Assembly: GCA_034008185.1 (NCBI GenBank)
Contig: CM067081.1
Coordinates: 20,149,821 to 20,213,820, forward strand
DNA: 64,000 bases
Direction of reading: 5' to 3'
DNA from: Gorsachius magnificus
Taxonomy: Eukaryota; Chordata; Aves; Pelecaniformes; Ardeidae
The translations under genes were made by a program, and so were the position numbers. Of the stretch, positions 11,500-23,700 are shown one piece after another. Every line of letters begins with the position of its first letter. Position 1 is the first letter of the stretch. The notes beneath the pieces were generated by a model. That model searched no databases. It was given only the letters and a program-made list of their open reading frames with translations, and had not been told where the DNA came from.

Positions 11500-14400
11500 G
11501 GGAGAGTATGAGGGGAAGGAAAATCAAGATGTGTGGGGTTTTTTTTTTTCATATCTATTTTGCATATCTATTTAAGATAACAGGGTCGTATTTCCATCTT
11601 GTCAAATCCAGGTATTCAAAAGGGCCTTGGGACAGACAAAAAAACCCCAGGCCTTTTCTCCTGGAAATCATTAAAGAACTGCTGGCCCAACACAGAAGGA
11701 AGAGCCAGTAGTTTCTGGCACTTTTTTGAGGTTTATTTTCAAGCGTGATTGAAATGCTATGGTAGTGCCCGGCAAACTCGCAGGCTTTCACCAAGCTGCA
11801 GATACTTTCAGTGCAAAGACCTATTTTGGAAAGCTTTGTGTTTCCAAGGAATACAGTTGCTGAGGAAACAATTTACTTTGGGTTCAAAAATCTCTGCCCG
11901 GAATTGAATTCTCCATCTTTGTCACATGCACATCAAGCTAAATAAATGGTTTCTAATCCTCTAAACTAAATTTCCAAAGAAAACATACAGCACACCTGCA
12001 GCAACAACAGCACCTTTGCTCAGGCTTTGGGTGAAAAATGCATGTTTGTGCTTGTTTAGAGTACCAGTATAAGGGCTCAAGTGATAAACGATTTCCAGCT
12101 AAATTCTTTTATCTCTACTTCCTAGAATAAAAATAATCCCAGGGAAAATCTTTTGTAAAAGTCAATGGCTTGATTGATCTCAAGGAAAAAGAGGTAGAAA
12201 TTTCTAGCACAAGCAACTCAATCTTAGACTTGAAGGATAAGAAATTGCCATCAGCTGTGGTTTAAATATTAGCCTGTATCTCTGTGGTGCTCACTTTTCC
12301 TCCACCACCCCTTCCCCTTGCGCTTAGATCCATGCAACCTGCACACTAGTACCATAGGAAAATTCAGCTCAGAAGGGATCTCCTGAGGCTTCTTGTCTCA
12401 CCTCCTGGTCAGGTCAGCTCTTATCTCGGCCCATTCAATAGTTGTACCCCATCCATGGGGGACCCGCACTCGCTGCAGCTGGAGCCAGTTCACTGCAGCA
12501 ACTGTAGGACCAGGCCCAAGGTGCATGATGCTACGCTGAGCTAGACAAGCAATAAATACCTGGGGCCTGAGTCTTCCTGCGTTCGCTGACTTCTGTGGGA
12601 GTTGTGTGTTCAGATGACGTTCAGGGTTCTTGTGTACAGTGTGTATGAAGAAGGGAGGTGGCTCCAGACCTGGCCATGTGTCTGCACTTTGCAAAAGGGA
12701 AGCCCATCTCCTCATGTAAGAAAAACTTTAGAAGAGGCATCTGCAACTTGTGTGTTGTTCCCTCTGCAGTCGCCTTCCAGCTTGATTCAGTGAACTTGAG
12801 AAAGAAAATTTGTCCCGTCTCTGTCTTTCCAAGGTCAAAATACTTTAAACATTGGGTATATTTAGCTGCAGCAGAGGACTTTGTGTTTTGTGCTGGTTTT
12901 CAAGGCTGTGTTTGCTGCCAAAAAGAATTTTTGGAAATGTTAGTGGAGACAAGACCCTATGGGTCTCACTGTGAAATTACCGAAAGGAGATGAGGCACTG
13001 GTAGAGGTACAGCGTGGACCTCTCCGAGCTGCCTTGTATCAGGTCTCCACTGCACTGCCTTTGGGAGGGTGTTACAGTTGGAGGCCAAGACCTGGTGTTT
13101 ATCCCAAGGCAGAAACACCCAGTTCTGGCAGCAAAGTATTTAATGATGTTCTGTGTTTCAAATGAGACAATATCAAACTAGCCATTCTTTAGCTGGAACC
13201 ATGGTGGGAGGCAAGGGGCCAGGTTCTCCTCTGGTAATCCTCTCCTCTTATAATGCCTCTCAGGTAATTCTTTTCATCTCTCATCTGTTGAATGCTACTT
13301 CTCTGACCTGGTAACATCAGCATGCTCTTTGATTAGAAGTAATGATGCAAGGGACACTAGATAGAAAGAATGAGAGATGTGTCAGTGCTGGAAATTTAAG
13401 GAATAGAAAAAGAGTCCTAGTTTTAATCCCAGGGTTTTCTCTTTAATTGTGGGGAAAAAATTAAATGTATTTAGTAATTGACTACTTAGTAATCAGAGCT
13501 AAATTGTACTTATTCCTTGAGGGATACACAAAACATGAGGAATATTTTGTGTATTATTTAGCCAGCATATAAGAAGTACTGTTTGAAAAACCTGGGAAAT
13601 AAATACATGTAAATTGAATACTTTTGCATGATGACAACCCCTCCTCCTGTAATAGCTGCAGCTGTGCACTATAATGTATATTTTGTTTGTTGGCATAATT
13701 TTTAAGTAAAAACCGAGGAGAAAGGGATAGATAAACACAGAAACCATCTATTGTTGAGATACAAAGGAAGAGGAAAATTAAAGTTACAGGGTTCAGAAAT
13801 TCTGTGTCACTAGATGCCTCGCATGATAATGCACGTACAAAAGAAACATCTTCATATATATGTTTTTTGGAAAATAAATAGAGACAGTTGTCACAACATG
13901 ATATTGAGGACCAAGAGTAGCTTTAGGTATAAAGCTTAACTTTAGAATAAGGCCAGTCTCTTTGGTAGTGTGTATCATCATCTGTGAGGTCATAATCACA
14001 GGCAAGGCTGACTGTCCTGTACAAGCATTTAAATCATGAGCACAGTTTTTAAAATACTGGCGTAAGTCAAGTTTTCCTCTTGACCGCTCTAATCAAACCA
14101 GAGTCTGAGATGACTACAACTTTTGACTGAAATTTTAACCTCATTTTCATGTATTTCATTAGACTGAAGATTTGTACAAAACAAATCCAACTTCTCAGTC
14201 TTATTATTCAGAAGGGATAAAAAAGGAGAAAAAAAAAACACCAGGAAGTTTCTTTTCCATTTCCCCTTGGCAGACCACTGCTCAAACATTGTGGTAAAGA
14301 CTGGAAGTGGGAGGCTTTTCTTCCTGAAAGTTTCTGGTTCGTTTCCAAACCTTCACATCTCTAAATAGACTCTTGTTGCCTTCTGACTATTTTAGCAATT

Positions 14401-15660
14401 CAGAGGGGGAAAAAAGAAAATTAAGTCCAATCTCTCAGTGTGAAAATTGTGCAGGTCTGTCTCAAAGTGCTTACTCTCCTGTGTCACATTTACTAGGGGA
14501 CAAGAGGCATGCATATGGTACTGATACTATATACTGAGTCTTGGATCAAGCCCCAACCTTGTTGTATGGTGCTCAGGAAGCTGCTCTTCTTCAGCTTTTA
14601 TTTTCGGTTTAATTTACTGGCCAGCATTCCTACAGGGATTGTATTGGCCCCGATTTACACACTCTCGGCAAATCCCAGGACCTCATCTAGCCACCCAAAG
14701 AGTCACTTCCTTTTCAATATAATTACTTTAATGACAATGTGTAGTTCATAAAGGTCGCCTGTGTAATATCGCTGTTTATTAACCACTACAGCTCCTTAAG
14801 TATTTGTACTGCTGTGACAACCAGTACTTTTTCCCACATGCAAGGGCCTTACAGATGCTCTTGCAGAACAATTAGGATTGCACTTTCCTTGAATAATGGG
14901 GCAGATGGCTGTCTCCCTCATCTTTTTGACCTTTTTGTCCTCATCAATAAGATCTTCCCTTTTTTATTTTCAGTTAACTGATATTCATGAAATATCCCAA
15001 GAGAAACATACTGGGTTCCTTCCTCGGTGATCTCAATGATGTTCCCTGCTTGTGGAGATAGAAGGAGGAACAGGAGAGAATCAAAAAACCCACCGCAACC
15101 TCAACAGATACGGGGGACCTAACACTGCCAGGACATGACCAGCCTGACTCTTGCCAATCCATATAATTTACACTTTTTACCTCAAAATGGACATAGGCAG
15201 CTGGTTTAGTACATAGCCATGCTCTTCCAGGCCACCACTGGAAAGTGTACCTCTCCTGCATGCTAGGTAGGGTAGACTAAATCATCATCAGACACCCATC
15301 AAAGCCTCTCAGTTAATTTCTTCAGCTGACAGTTCTGGATATCCAGCATAATTGATTTGAAAGGTAGAGCTTTCTCCATCCTTAGGCAGCCCAGTAATTT
15401 CTCCAACGCTATTGCTGGTTTGGAAGCTGACAGTTTCCATCTCCCCACCCCTTTGGTTCATTACAAATATTTCATCAGATCAGCTGTAGTCTGCCTTGTC
15501 CTTCTTCACTTTGGGCAAAGTGGGACAAGAAGGGCTGCCAGCAGCAATGCACAGTTGCTGTAGTGATGTTCCTCCTGGAGCAGGCAGCTGCAGAGTGAGT
15601 CTCTCTGCTCCGGTGGCACCTAGTCCAGGCTCTGGGAGGCTTCCAGCAGATTTAATTCCT
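11500..15660. other. Intergenic DNA, nothing recognised
   Basis: AT-leaning DNA to the right of the CpG island. Open frames are short and show no family motifs, and I recognise no repeat family. It is upstream of the connexin promoter, so control elements may be present but cannot be seen by eye. Confidence 0.6.
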
Positions 15661-15795
15661 TTGTTGTTCCCTGGTTTGATGTAATGAGTTCATTGTTCCC
15701 TGGTGCAACTTAATTTGAGTCATTGTTACTTGATTTAACTGACTGATTGCTGCCTGACTTGATTTAGTTAATTACTGCCTGACTTGCTGAATAAG
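15661..15795. repeat. Degenerate short tandem repeat
   Basis: Four to five imperfect units of about 24-32 bases, each with a core like ATTGTTCCCTGGTT or ATTGCTGCCTGACTTGATTTA. The best copies are TGCCTGACTTGATTTAGTTA and TGCCTGACTTGCTGAATAAG. Units differ at many positions, so this is an old array. Confidence 0.5.
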
Positions 15796-15839
15796 CAAGC
15801 TCCTGCTGCCAAATACCAGCATGGCTCCTGGCTTCTAAC

Positions 15840-17100
15840 CCATGCTGTCTACCTCTGCCCATTCCCCTGTACCAACCTGCTCTTCTCCTGGGGTCCACTC
15901 TCTGATCTCCTCTAGCCACATCCTCTGTTCCCTTCCTGCTTCTCCATTCTGCTCCTGTAGCGACTCCCCAACCCAAGGAGTTTCTCTCGCTCATCCTCTA
16001 TTCCTCCTCTTCCTTCTCTGCTTTTCCCTGGCTTTAGCCCTGGGCCTGCCTCCAGCTTTCCTCCCAGAGCTCTCACCACTGTGTCCCACAGTAATCGTCC
16101 CTGCTGCGGGTCCTCTAAAGCTGCTCCTGAGCTCCCCCAAAGGCTTCACATTTCAATTCCTTCATGTGTCCCAGACTGCTCTTCCTATAGTGGGATTTTT
16201 TTTATCCTATTCTGCCTAGCAATCCTACACAGGCAGCAGCGCTTGTCTGGTGCTTGCCTTTTTCCTCAATTTCCACTACTTACCTGTACCTGTCTTTCTC
16301 TTCCTTTAAGGCATCATCCAGAAGCCTCTCCCCTTGTTCCATGCTACCCAGCATCATCTTGGCTCTTCTTCCTTCTTTCCGTGCCCTGGATCCATTTACT
16401 TCCTTTGAAATTTGTGTCCATTGTAAGGATATCTCCTCTGATTGCTCCTTAGCTCATACTCTAGCCTTTTGTTTTCACCTAAATTTTTCTGATGATGTTT
16501 CAGGTTTCTTGCTCACCACCCTCTGGCTCTCACTTCATTCCCCATTCTCCCCAGATCTCCTTGGCTTATCCCTCTGCATGTCCCCCTGTCTCCATTCATC
16601 AGAAAAATGAGATGTGGGTATATCTTGTCCTCTTTTCTCTGATGTTCCACGCCACTGTCCACCTGATGTCACTGCTAGGAGTAGGCACATACTTCTGCAA
16701 GCAGAGAATTACTGTTTTTCAAAGTAGATGTGTCAACTTGTAAGTCTGCATTTATGCTAATGATCAGTGTGAGCCCAGGCTTCCCCTTGGCCACTTCAGT
16801 GCGTGCAGGTGAAGGCAGCTCTACCTGTGCTGTCAGTCCAGTATGCACGTCTTGTGTGAGCGTATATCCCTCCTGGCTTTGCATTCACCAGGTCCTCTTG
16901 GCCATGTCATTCTTTCTGGCCCATCGTCACTCTTTTTATTTACCCATTTTCTCTTTTTCTTGTATTCTCAAGTGGGCAAAGACTCCTCTCCTGTGCACTG
17001 TTCTCCTCCAGCCTTTAAGGGAGCTCTACTCATCCTACACTGCCTGGCTATGCTCTTCAGTTTTCACTTGCAGTGAATTAACCCGTCTCTGCATTGCTTT
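15840..17100. other. Pyrimidine-rich (C/T) intergenic block
   Basis: The plus strand is strongly enriched in C and T for over a kilobase, most densely at about 15,850-16,100 and 16,280-16,600. Because TAA, TAG and TGA need purines, this bias opens several overlapping frames of 75-149 codons. Their products are low in complexity (rich in Ser, Leu, Pro, Phe and Cys) and show no domain, so I do not call them genes. Confidence 0.6.
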
Positions 17101-17239
17101 GCATGCATGTAAATGCCACTGTATTGATAGGGCATTTTTGGTCAGCCCCCTCTGGTTTTTAGGTGCCAGACCCCATTGATTTCAAGTACCCAAGAACCTT
17201 GGAAGGTGCTTTGTGAGAGCTGGGTCTTTGGGTTCTTGG

Positions 17240-17384
17240 AAATCATAGAATCATAGAATGTTTTGAGTTGGAAGGGACCCCTAGAGGTCATCTAGTCCAA
17301 CCCCCCTGCAGTGAGCAGGGACACTGCTAACTAGGTAAGGTTGCTCAGAGCCCCATCCAACCTGGTCTTGAATGTTTCAAGCCA
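17240..17384 (-). mobile_element. CR1 LINE fragment (3' end)
   Basis: On the plus strand it begins with AATCATAGAATCATAGAATG, the reverse of the CR1 terminal repeat, followed by GAGTTGGAAGGGACCCC and CATCTAGTCCAACCCCCCTGC. These are the classic 3'-end phrases of avian CR1 read backwards. Only the last roughly 145 bases are present, as is usual for 5'-truncated LINE copies. Confidence 0.92.
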
Positions 17385-20300
17385 CACGAGTTTTCTTTTC
17401 ACCAAAAGCTTTCAGCTGTTTGCTTCCTTCAGCTACAGATTCATTTCAGTTTGCTTCTTTTTCTTACAGGCTCATGAACCTGAGTGCAATTCTCTAAGGG
17501 AGACCCAGCATTGTAGGCAGAGCAGGATACGCAGCTTCTGTGTACCCCACTTAATGCAACACAGTCATATTCCCACTGCTCTAACATCTGTTCTCCCTCC
17601 TATATAAGTGACCCCCTTTGAATTAATCTTTGCAGGTCCTCCTATTGTTGGCTTCAGCTCATTTGCTTCATTTACAAAGGCCATCTGACTTTACAGATGA
17701 TACAGATACTGGCAATCCCTCTCGCATTACTAGTGTATGAAGGTATGACACTCAGCCCTGTTCTCATGAAACCTGGTGCCAAACCTCTCATAAAATGTTA
17801 TGAGAACAGGACTGGGCCACAGACTCTTAATTCCATTCTTCATGATGGTAATTAAAATAACATTAAATTTAGCTCTAGAATTAGCGGGTGTCAGACTCTT
17901 CTGGACACCTTCCATCTTCTGCATGTGGTAAGGCATCTTTCTGATAGTGGTTCCATTCACATGCAGAATATGGATGATCAAGTTTTCATAGTGTGGAGCA
18001 CACATTAAGAAAGAAAGAAATGGGGGCAACTGCCCTTCCATGTACAGCCGCCTTTCCATTTGTATTTGCAAAGCACCCCTGTGGCAAGAACAATAGCTGC
18101 AGAGATGCTTAACATAAAGAAAGTATTTATGGCTTTTTACCTTTATTTGGTGTGAAGTATTTTGTCCTTTTCTAAAATGTTAATGGCAGCCTAAAGTTGT
18201 TCAGTCCCACCCTGCACTACAGAGACTTCTGCAGTTTGGGAAAACACTGATATCAAGCACTCTGCACTTCCTTCAGAAATTGCAAATGAAGCTAAATCTG
18301 TGCAAGTCACTTCACTGCAGGCTTATCAGAGGTTTTAATTTGCATCACTGCATTGATGTAATTATCATGGTGTCAACATGGTCTAAGAAAGAGAAGGACA
18401 GAGATAAAAAACCCCAAAGCTTTACAAGATTATTTAGGCAAATGGGTTTATCTCAAACTGAGAAACAAACAAAAAATCACTTGCATGCAGGGAAGAGTTG
18501 TTGCCTGTTGAATGGGGACATGGTTCTTCCCTTTCATGTGGGTGGTGTGTAGCTCAGAGAGGTCACCCTGTCACCTGGAATGGTTGTGCCACCTTCCACA
18601 GTGTGCAGGCACAGTACTTGGAGCATGGACTGGGGCATGGGGTGCTGGTTCCCTCCATGGTGCTTTGTGAGATACTTCATCATGATGCAGTCATGAAAGT
18701 CATGAAAAGACCCGTTATGCACTGGGAGGTAGCTGAGATCTTTTTTCCCCCCTATAAGGAAACCTGAGGACTTTTCTCTCTTCCTCTCTCTCCATCCCAT
18801 GGTTTTCCTTCCTCTGCATTTCAGATTACAAGACTGTGGTGAAGGACCAGATGTTTCTCTGGATTGTCCTGATGGGAGTCAGGATCACTGGGTAGATGGG
18901 TGGCTTCAACCCATGTCTCCAGAGCTGTGGGAGCTCCTCTTACGCTAAGCAGTGGCAGCAACAGCAGTTTTCACCAGCAAGTTCCCTTTCCACCACAACA
19001 TCCTCCTGACTTGCCTTAGTAGTGTTTATGCCATTTATAATTTATGCCATTTATTGATTTTTATAAACACAGGACACTACTAACGTGCCAACCTTTAGTT
19101 AACATTAGTATAGCGATCTGAAAAGGCCAAATCCTACACACATTGCCTTAGATATACATGCTAACAAAAAGCCTTATTCCTCCCATGCATACTAACAATA
19201 CCATCTGCAAATGCCACCGCAGTATGTTCAAGAGTTGAAATGTTTCCAGTTAAATCATGCTGATTGTTATCTTCTCTGACTCTGGGCAGGGGTGATTGAA
19301 TACCCCTAATTTGGAAAGTATTGTTAGACTCTTCTGAAAGAAGGACAACTTCCAAGGAGCAAGAGGAACCTCACTGGGGGCATCTCATAGAGGCAGCATT
19401 TCAGGGGTTAGGTCAGGGGGTTCTATGTAGGTCATAGAAAATTAAATTAGCTTGTTCTCGCATTTCTTACACACACATACCCCAATAGTGATATGCAGTC
19501 TACATCTGGAAGACCTGAGTGAATGCTGCCGGATATAGACAACAGCAGAGTTTGGGCAAAGGGGTTTGACCGCTTGTATCTGCTCCTATTTGACAGCCAG
19601 TAAGAGACGTGAGTTTGGGAAAGAATATATAAACACAAAGCTATATAAATACACAAACTGCCCATTTTCCTTACTGGCAGAGTAAATATGTATAACCTAA
19701 TTCAGCTACTTCAGTTTCACAGCATCCAGGCATACCACAAAAAAAATGTTCTTCCTCTAAAGATCTGCCTTTTTTTTTTTTCTACTCAAACATTATTTTC
19801 TATTAAATGTTTACAGTGTTTTATGCAGCTGTGCAAAGAACAACAGACCAAGGCTCTATAAATTAAACCTTAAATGAGAGCTGATAAGGGTCTGCAGAAC
19901 TTAGCCTCAGAGACACAATGTAAGCAGGAACTTAGGAAACGCAAAGAAAAAGCCACAAATAATTAGCAGTGAAGTTCCCAAATAACTTAGCTCCTTCAAA
20001 TGCTTTGCTCTCTTCTTCCATGGCTGTGTGTAGAAACTGCATAATTACAAAGCGTCACTGCTTTCATATATATTTTATAGTTATATGTGTTTCAGCTGTG
20101 AAAGACCATGCTTTCTGTTGGCAAAAAGGATGATTATGGTTAGAGTATATTTATGGGCCTTTGACGTTGGCGTATCAATTAGTAGCTGCAGCTGCATATT
20201 CACTTCCAGATATATGATTAGTCATAAGAAAATAGCTTCAAATATAATCTATTACATTGAAATTTTCACTTTGTAAATAATCGTATCTAAGAAATGTCAT

Positions 20301-20590
20301 TATTTATCTTCCTATTGGAAGTGTCACAACTAATGGCAATCTTCAGAGCTCCAGGTGCCCCTGGGCCTATGAGGGTCTGACATGGATGTTTTCATACATC
20401 CACAAAATCATTCAAAGGAACCATTTGGTGGTAACCAAAGGTAGGTTGTCACCTACTTACACATTTGCATTTACCCTAAATCAGTAAATGGCATCAGTCT
20501 GATAGAAATGCACAATGTCACAGCTGTCCTCATATGCCAAATATTCCTACATACTAGGAAACATACACCATGCTAGACAAAGTTTTTCAC
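17385..20590. other. Intergenic DNA, nothing recognised
   Basis: No exon, RNA gene or repeat family is recognisable. The stretch becomes AT-rich towards 19.0-20.3 kb. Short open frames here look like chance. Confidence 0.55.
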
Positions 20591-20591
20591 T

Positions 20592-20771
20592 GAAAGGAAG
20601 AAACAGGCTGCCCAGGGAAGTGGTTGAGCCCCTATCCCTGGGAGATTTAGAAGGCATGTAAGTGCAGTGCTTATGGATATGGTTTAGTGGTGTACTTGGC
20701 AGTGCTAGGTTAATGGTTGGACTCGATGATCTTAAAGGTCTTTTCCAACCTAAATGATTCTATGATTCTAT
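20592..20771 (+). mobile_element. CR1 LINE fragment (3' end)
   Basis: It contains CAGGCTGCCCAGGGAAGTGG, then TTAATGGTTGGACTCGATGA and CTTAAAGGTCTTTTCCAACC, and ends in ATGATTCTATGATTCTAT, the CR1 terminal repeat in sense orientation. It is a 5'-truncated copy of about 180 bases, of the same CR1 type as the copy at 45.25 kb. Confidence 0.93.
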
Positions 20772-23700
20772 CTTTAGCCAGAGTAAAAAAATGGCTCCCT
20801 ACTGGTGCAGCAGTAATTCACATTTTTCCTCATGACTTAAAGGAAATGTTCCCCATTAATTTGTTGCCCATTCCCAGATTTCCAGGATGAAAAAGGAGCA
20901 GGTTCTCCTGGAGTTTCCCAGCTCTCGCCAGACAGCTGGGCCAGGCCTCCTATGTTGGCTCTATCTTAAGGAATGCTGGGCTTCCAAAACATGGCAAGGG
21001 CTTTTGCCTTATTAGCTATTAAAAAAATAAATCACATTACATTCCTCCCTTACCTCCCTTGTACTTTACCAATGAAACAAGAGAACAGGAGCCTTCCAAA
21101 GAATTGTTGGGTGTAACTGTGATGGGATCCATGTGACTGAGGCTCCAGGGGGTCTTACGGCTCTTATCCCCCCCTCTCCTCCCACACATCTTGCTGCTTC
21201 TTGCTTGGGACGTGTCACTGCTCTTTACACCTCTTAGGCCAAGAACAAGAGCTTTTGCATGTTCTCACAAGCATTTTGATTATCTAAGCAGCTCAACAAG
21301 CAGTGGCAAAATAATAATGGGTTTCCATGAGTTACTCCAATGGATCGTGACTTTGAATTAATGATTTGCAACAATCGAGTGCAAGATTTTGCTATGTCAG
21401 CTCTTGGATTTGAATAGGAGCTGTTCCCAGCACATGCTCCCAGACGCATCTCAAAAGCGAACTGCTTTAAGAAAACACTCCTTATGCAAGCTGAGTAAAC
21501 TGGACTCTGCAGCACAGGTGTGAACAGAAAGCTAGCAGTATTTTCCAGCTCAAGTGCTGTTGTCCCCAGTCCCAAAGCTTGCCTAACTTTAGAAAGGCTT
21601 AAGATATGCAGATGGAGTGACTAACAAAGGTCTTGACAGACCTCCCCTCTTCCTCTCAGGAGAGAATGACTAAGTTGGGCTGTCAGGCCCTACAGGAAGA
21701 GAAAGGAGGAAGGGATCTTCCTGGCTCTCATCTCTCTGCGATGACCCTCAGTCCCCATCAATCAAAGCCACTGAGATAATGCCTCCTCCAGTGCCAGGAT
21801 CCCCAGGTGGATGGGCCATGGTAGTTGAGCCAGTCTTGTCAGAATAGTCCCAGTTAAAATCATAGCCTCTCTTTAACTTGGTCAGGTACAACTCATACTT
21901 CATGGCCTGTATGAGATCCTACCTGAAGAGGTAAGAAATACATCCCTCCCCCCATAGGTCATTACAGAAATCCCATGAGGTGTCCTCCATCCCCTGAAGC
22001 ATGTGGGCCACTGTCAGAGAGAGGGTGCTGAGATCAGTCTGTGACTATTAGCATCTTTCTGGCCTGTCCGCTGAGCCCATTAGTATTATCTATGAGTTTT
22101 CATTCAGCCAATGCTATTGGTTTTCAGTGGCCAGTGAGTGCCTCTCATCTAACACCTTCTTAGTAGAAAGGCATGGTCTATGCTTAGCCAGTGTCTCCCA
22201 TCAGATGCTGCAGTCAGGATTGCACCTGGGGACAGTCCACCCCATCAAAAACCATATCCTCTCCCTCTCCCTCTCCCTCTCCCTCTCCAGCTGAGTGGGC
22301 AGAGGTTGGGCAATACAGGATGGTCACACCCTCTGCTTTTCCTGGTTTGGCATGATGATGTTATTTTCTGAAGCAGCAGGAAGGCCTGTGGAGCACCCGT
22401 GGCTCGTCAGGGATGCAATCTCCAGTTTTTTCTGCTGCTTTGGGTGCACGTCTCTGTGGTAATCTGCAGTGTGGGGATTACAGAGCTGACTCAGGATGTG
22501 GAAAGCCTTGCTGTCTCATAACACTTAAAGGTCCCCATTGAGCCTGTAGTAGACACATTTAGGTGACAGGAGAACCTCTTTCTTCATTATCTAGCAAACC
22601 TGCCTTCCAAGGAAGGACTCTTCCCACATATCCCAACTTTCAGCCCAGCGATGAATGGGCTCCTGCTTACTTTGTCCTGCCAGTCATCCCCTTTGTAGTA
22701 TGCACTGGCTAACGTCTCTGCAATTCTGGCACTCAGCAGTTTGTGCGGTTGGAGAGACCAGGGCCTGGCCACAACCTCGTGTGGTTGCAAACCCCCAGCC
22801 TCCCGGGTGTCCTCCCTGCATGGGGTCTTCCTGCCTTGCAGTGTAGAGCAAAGTGAGGTGGCCTTTTGGAAACTGCCTCCTGCTCTTCCTTCCCTCACCC
22901 TGTTGCAGCAAAACTTTTCCTTCCACCACGTTCAGGATCTCTCATGGCTGCAGGGAAGGAAAAGTTTGTCTCTTAGCCATGAAACCAAATTTGCTTTGGT
23001 TGTAGATTTTTCTCCACCTGGGAAATTTGTTTTGGACTATTGAGTTCAGCTTCTCCATACAAGATTTTTGGCCAGTCATCTCGGTTGGGACAGGAGAGGT
23101 GGGGAAGAGGGGAGAACCATCAACTGAATGGGGCCACAGGAGCGACCCTGACATAAGACATGAGACAAAATTCATAAGAAAACCAAGGGAAAGGCAGACA
23201 AAAAGACATGTTAGGCTGTGCTCTGGTCATCTACGCAGTCCTCTGCCAGAAGGAGAGAAAGACTAGAAAAAAGGGAAAGGCAGGTATGAAATGGGTTTGG
23301 CAACCATTGCCAGCTTAACCGAAAGGGACACTTAATAATGTGTAGAAGTGACTCAGATTTTGATGCTGTCTTTTAATTTAGGATCGATGTGTGTGTAGAT
23401 TACATGGCACGTTTGCAGGAGGAGCACTCATAGAATATAGATGTTATTAGAGCAGGATAATTATTCATATTTGATGCCAAGCCAAAAGTGACATTACAGA
23501 AAGGTCTTAAATTGCAAATTTAACAGAATAATTCAAATGCAGAAATGAGAATGGGAGAGTTGATCAGTCTGTAAAGGGTGATGCACATCGAAGTCGGTCT
23601 GCTTCATTTTTGTGTGAGTTGCCTTAAGTTTAACAAAGCAAATCCCATAACAGTAATTGTTTCCAACTAGAGCAGGCAAAGGCTTCAGCTCTTGAAAAAC

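Larger units (their letters stand above)
10680..11500 (-). promoter_or_regulatory. GJB6: CpG island, presumed GJB6 promoter
   Basis: About 0.8 kb that is very rich in G+C and full of CpG, in sharp contrast to the AT-leaning DNA on both sides. It is the only strong CpG island in the window and lies upstream of the connexin on its strand. Overlapping open frames on both strands here are a side effect of high GC (few stop codons) and not genes. The minus-strand signals inside it (GC boxes, TTAAAAA box, splice donors) support a promoter facing the connexin. A second promoter pointing right cannot be excluded, but I see no gene to the right that would use it. Confidence 0.75.

Noticed and set aside
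15842..17179. Cluster of plus-strand frames up to 149 codons
   Set aside because: They are produced by the C/T bias of the block; they overlap each other in different frames and show no domain.
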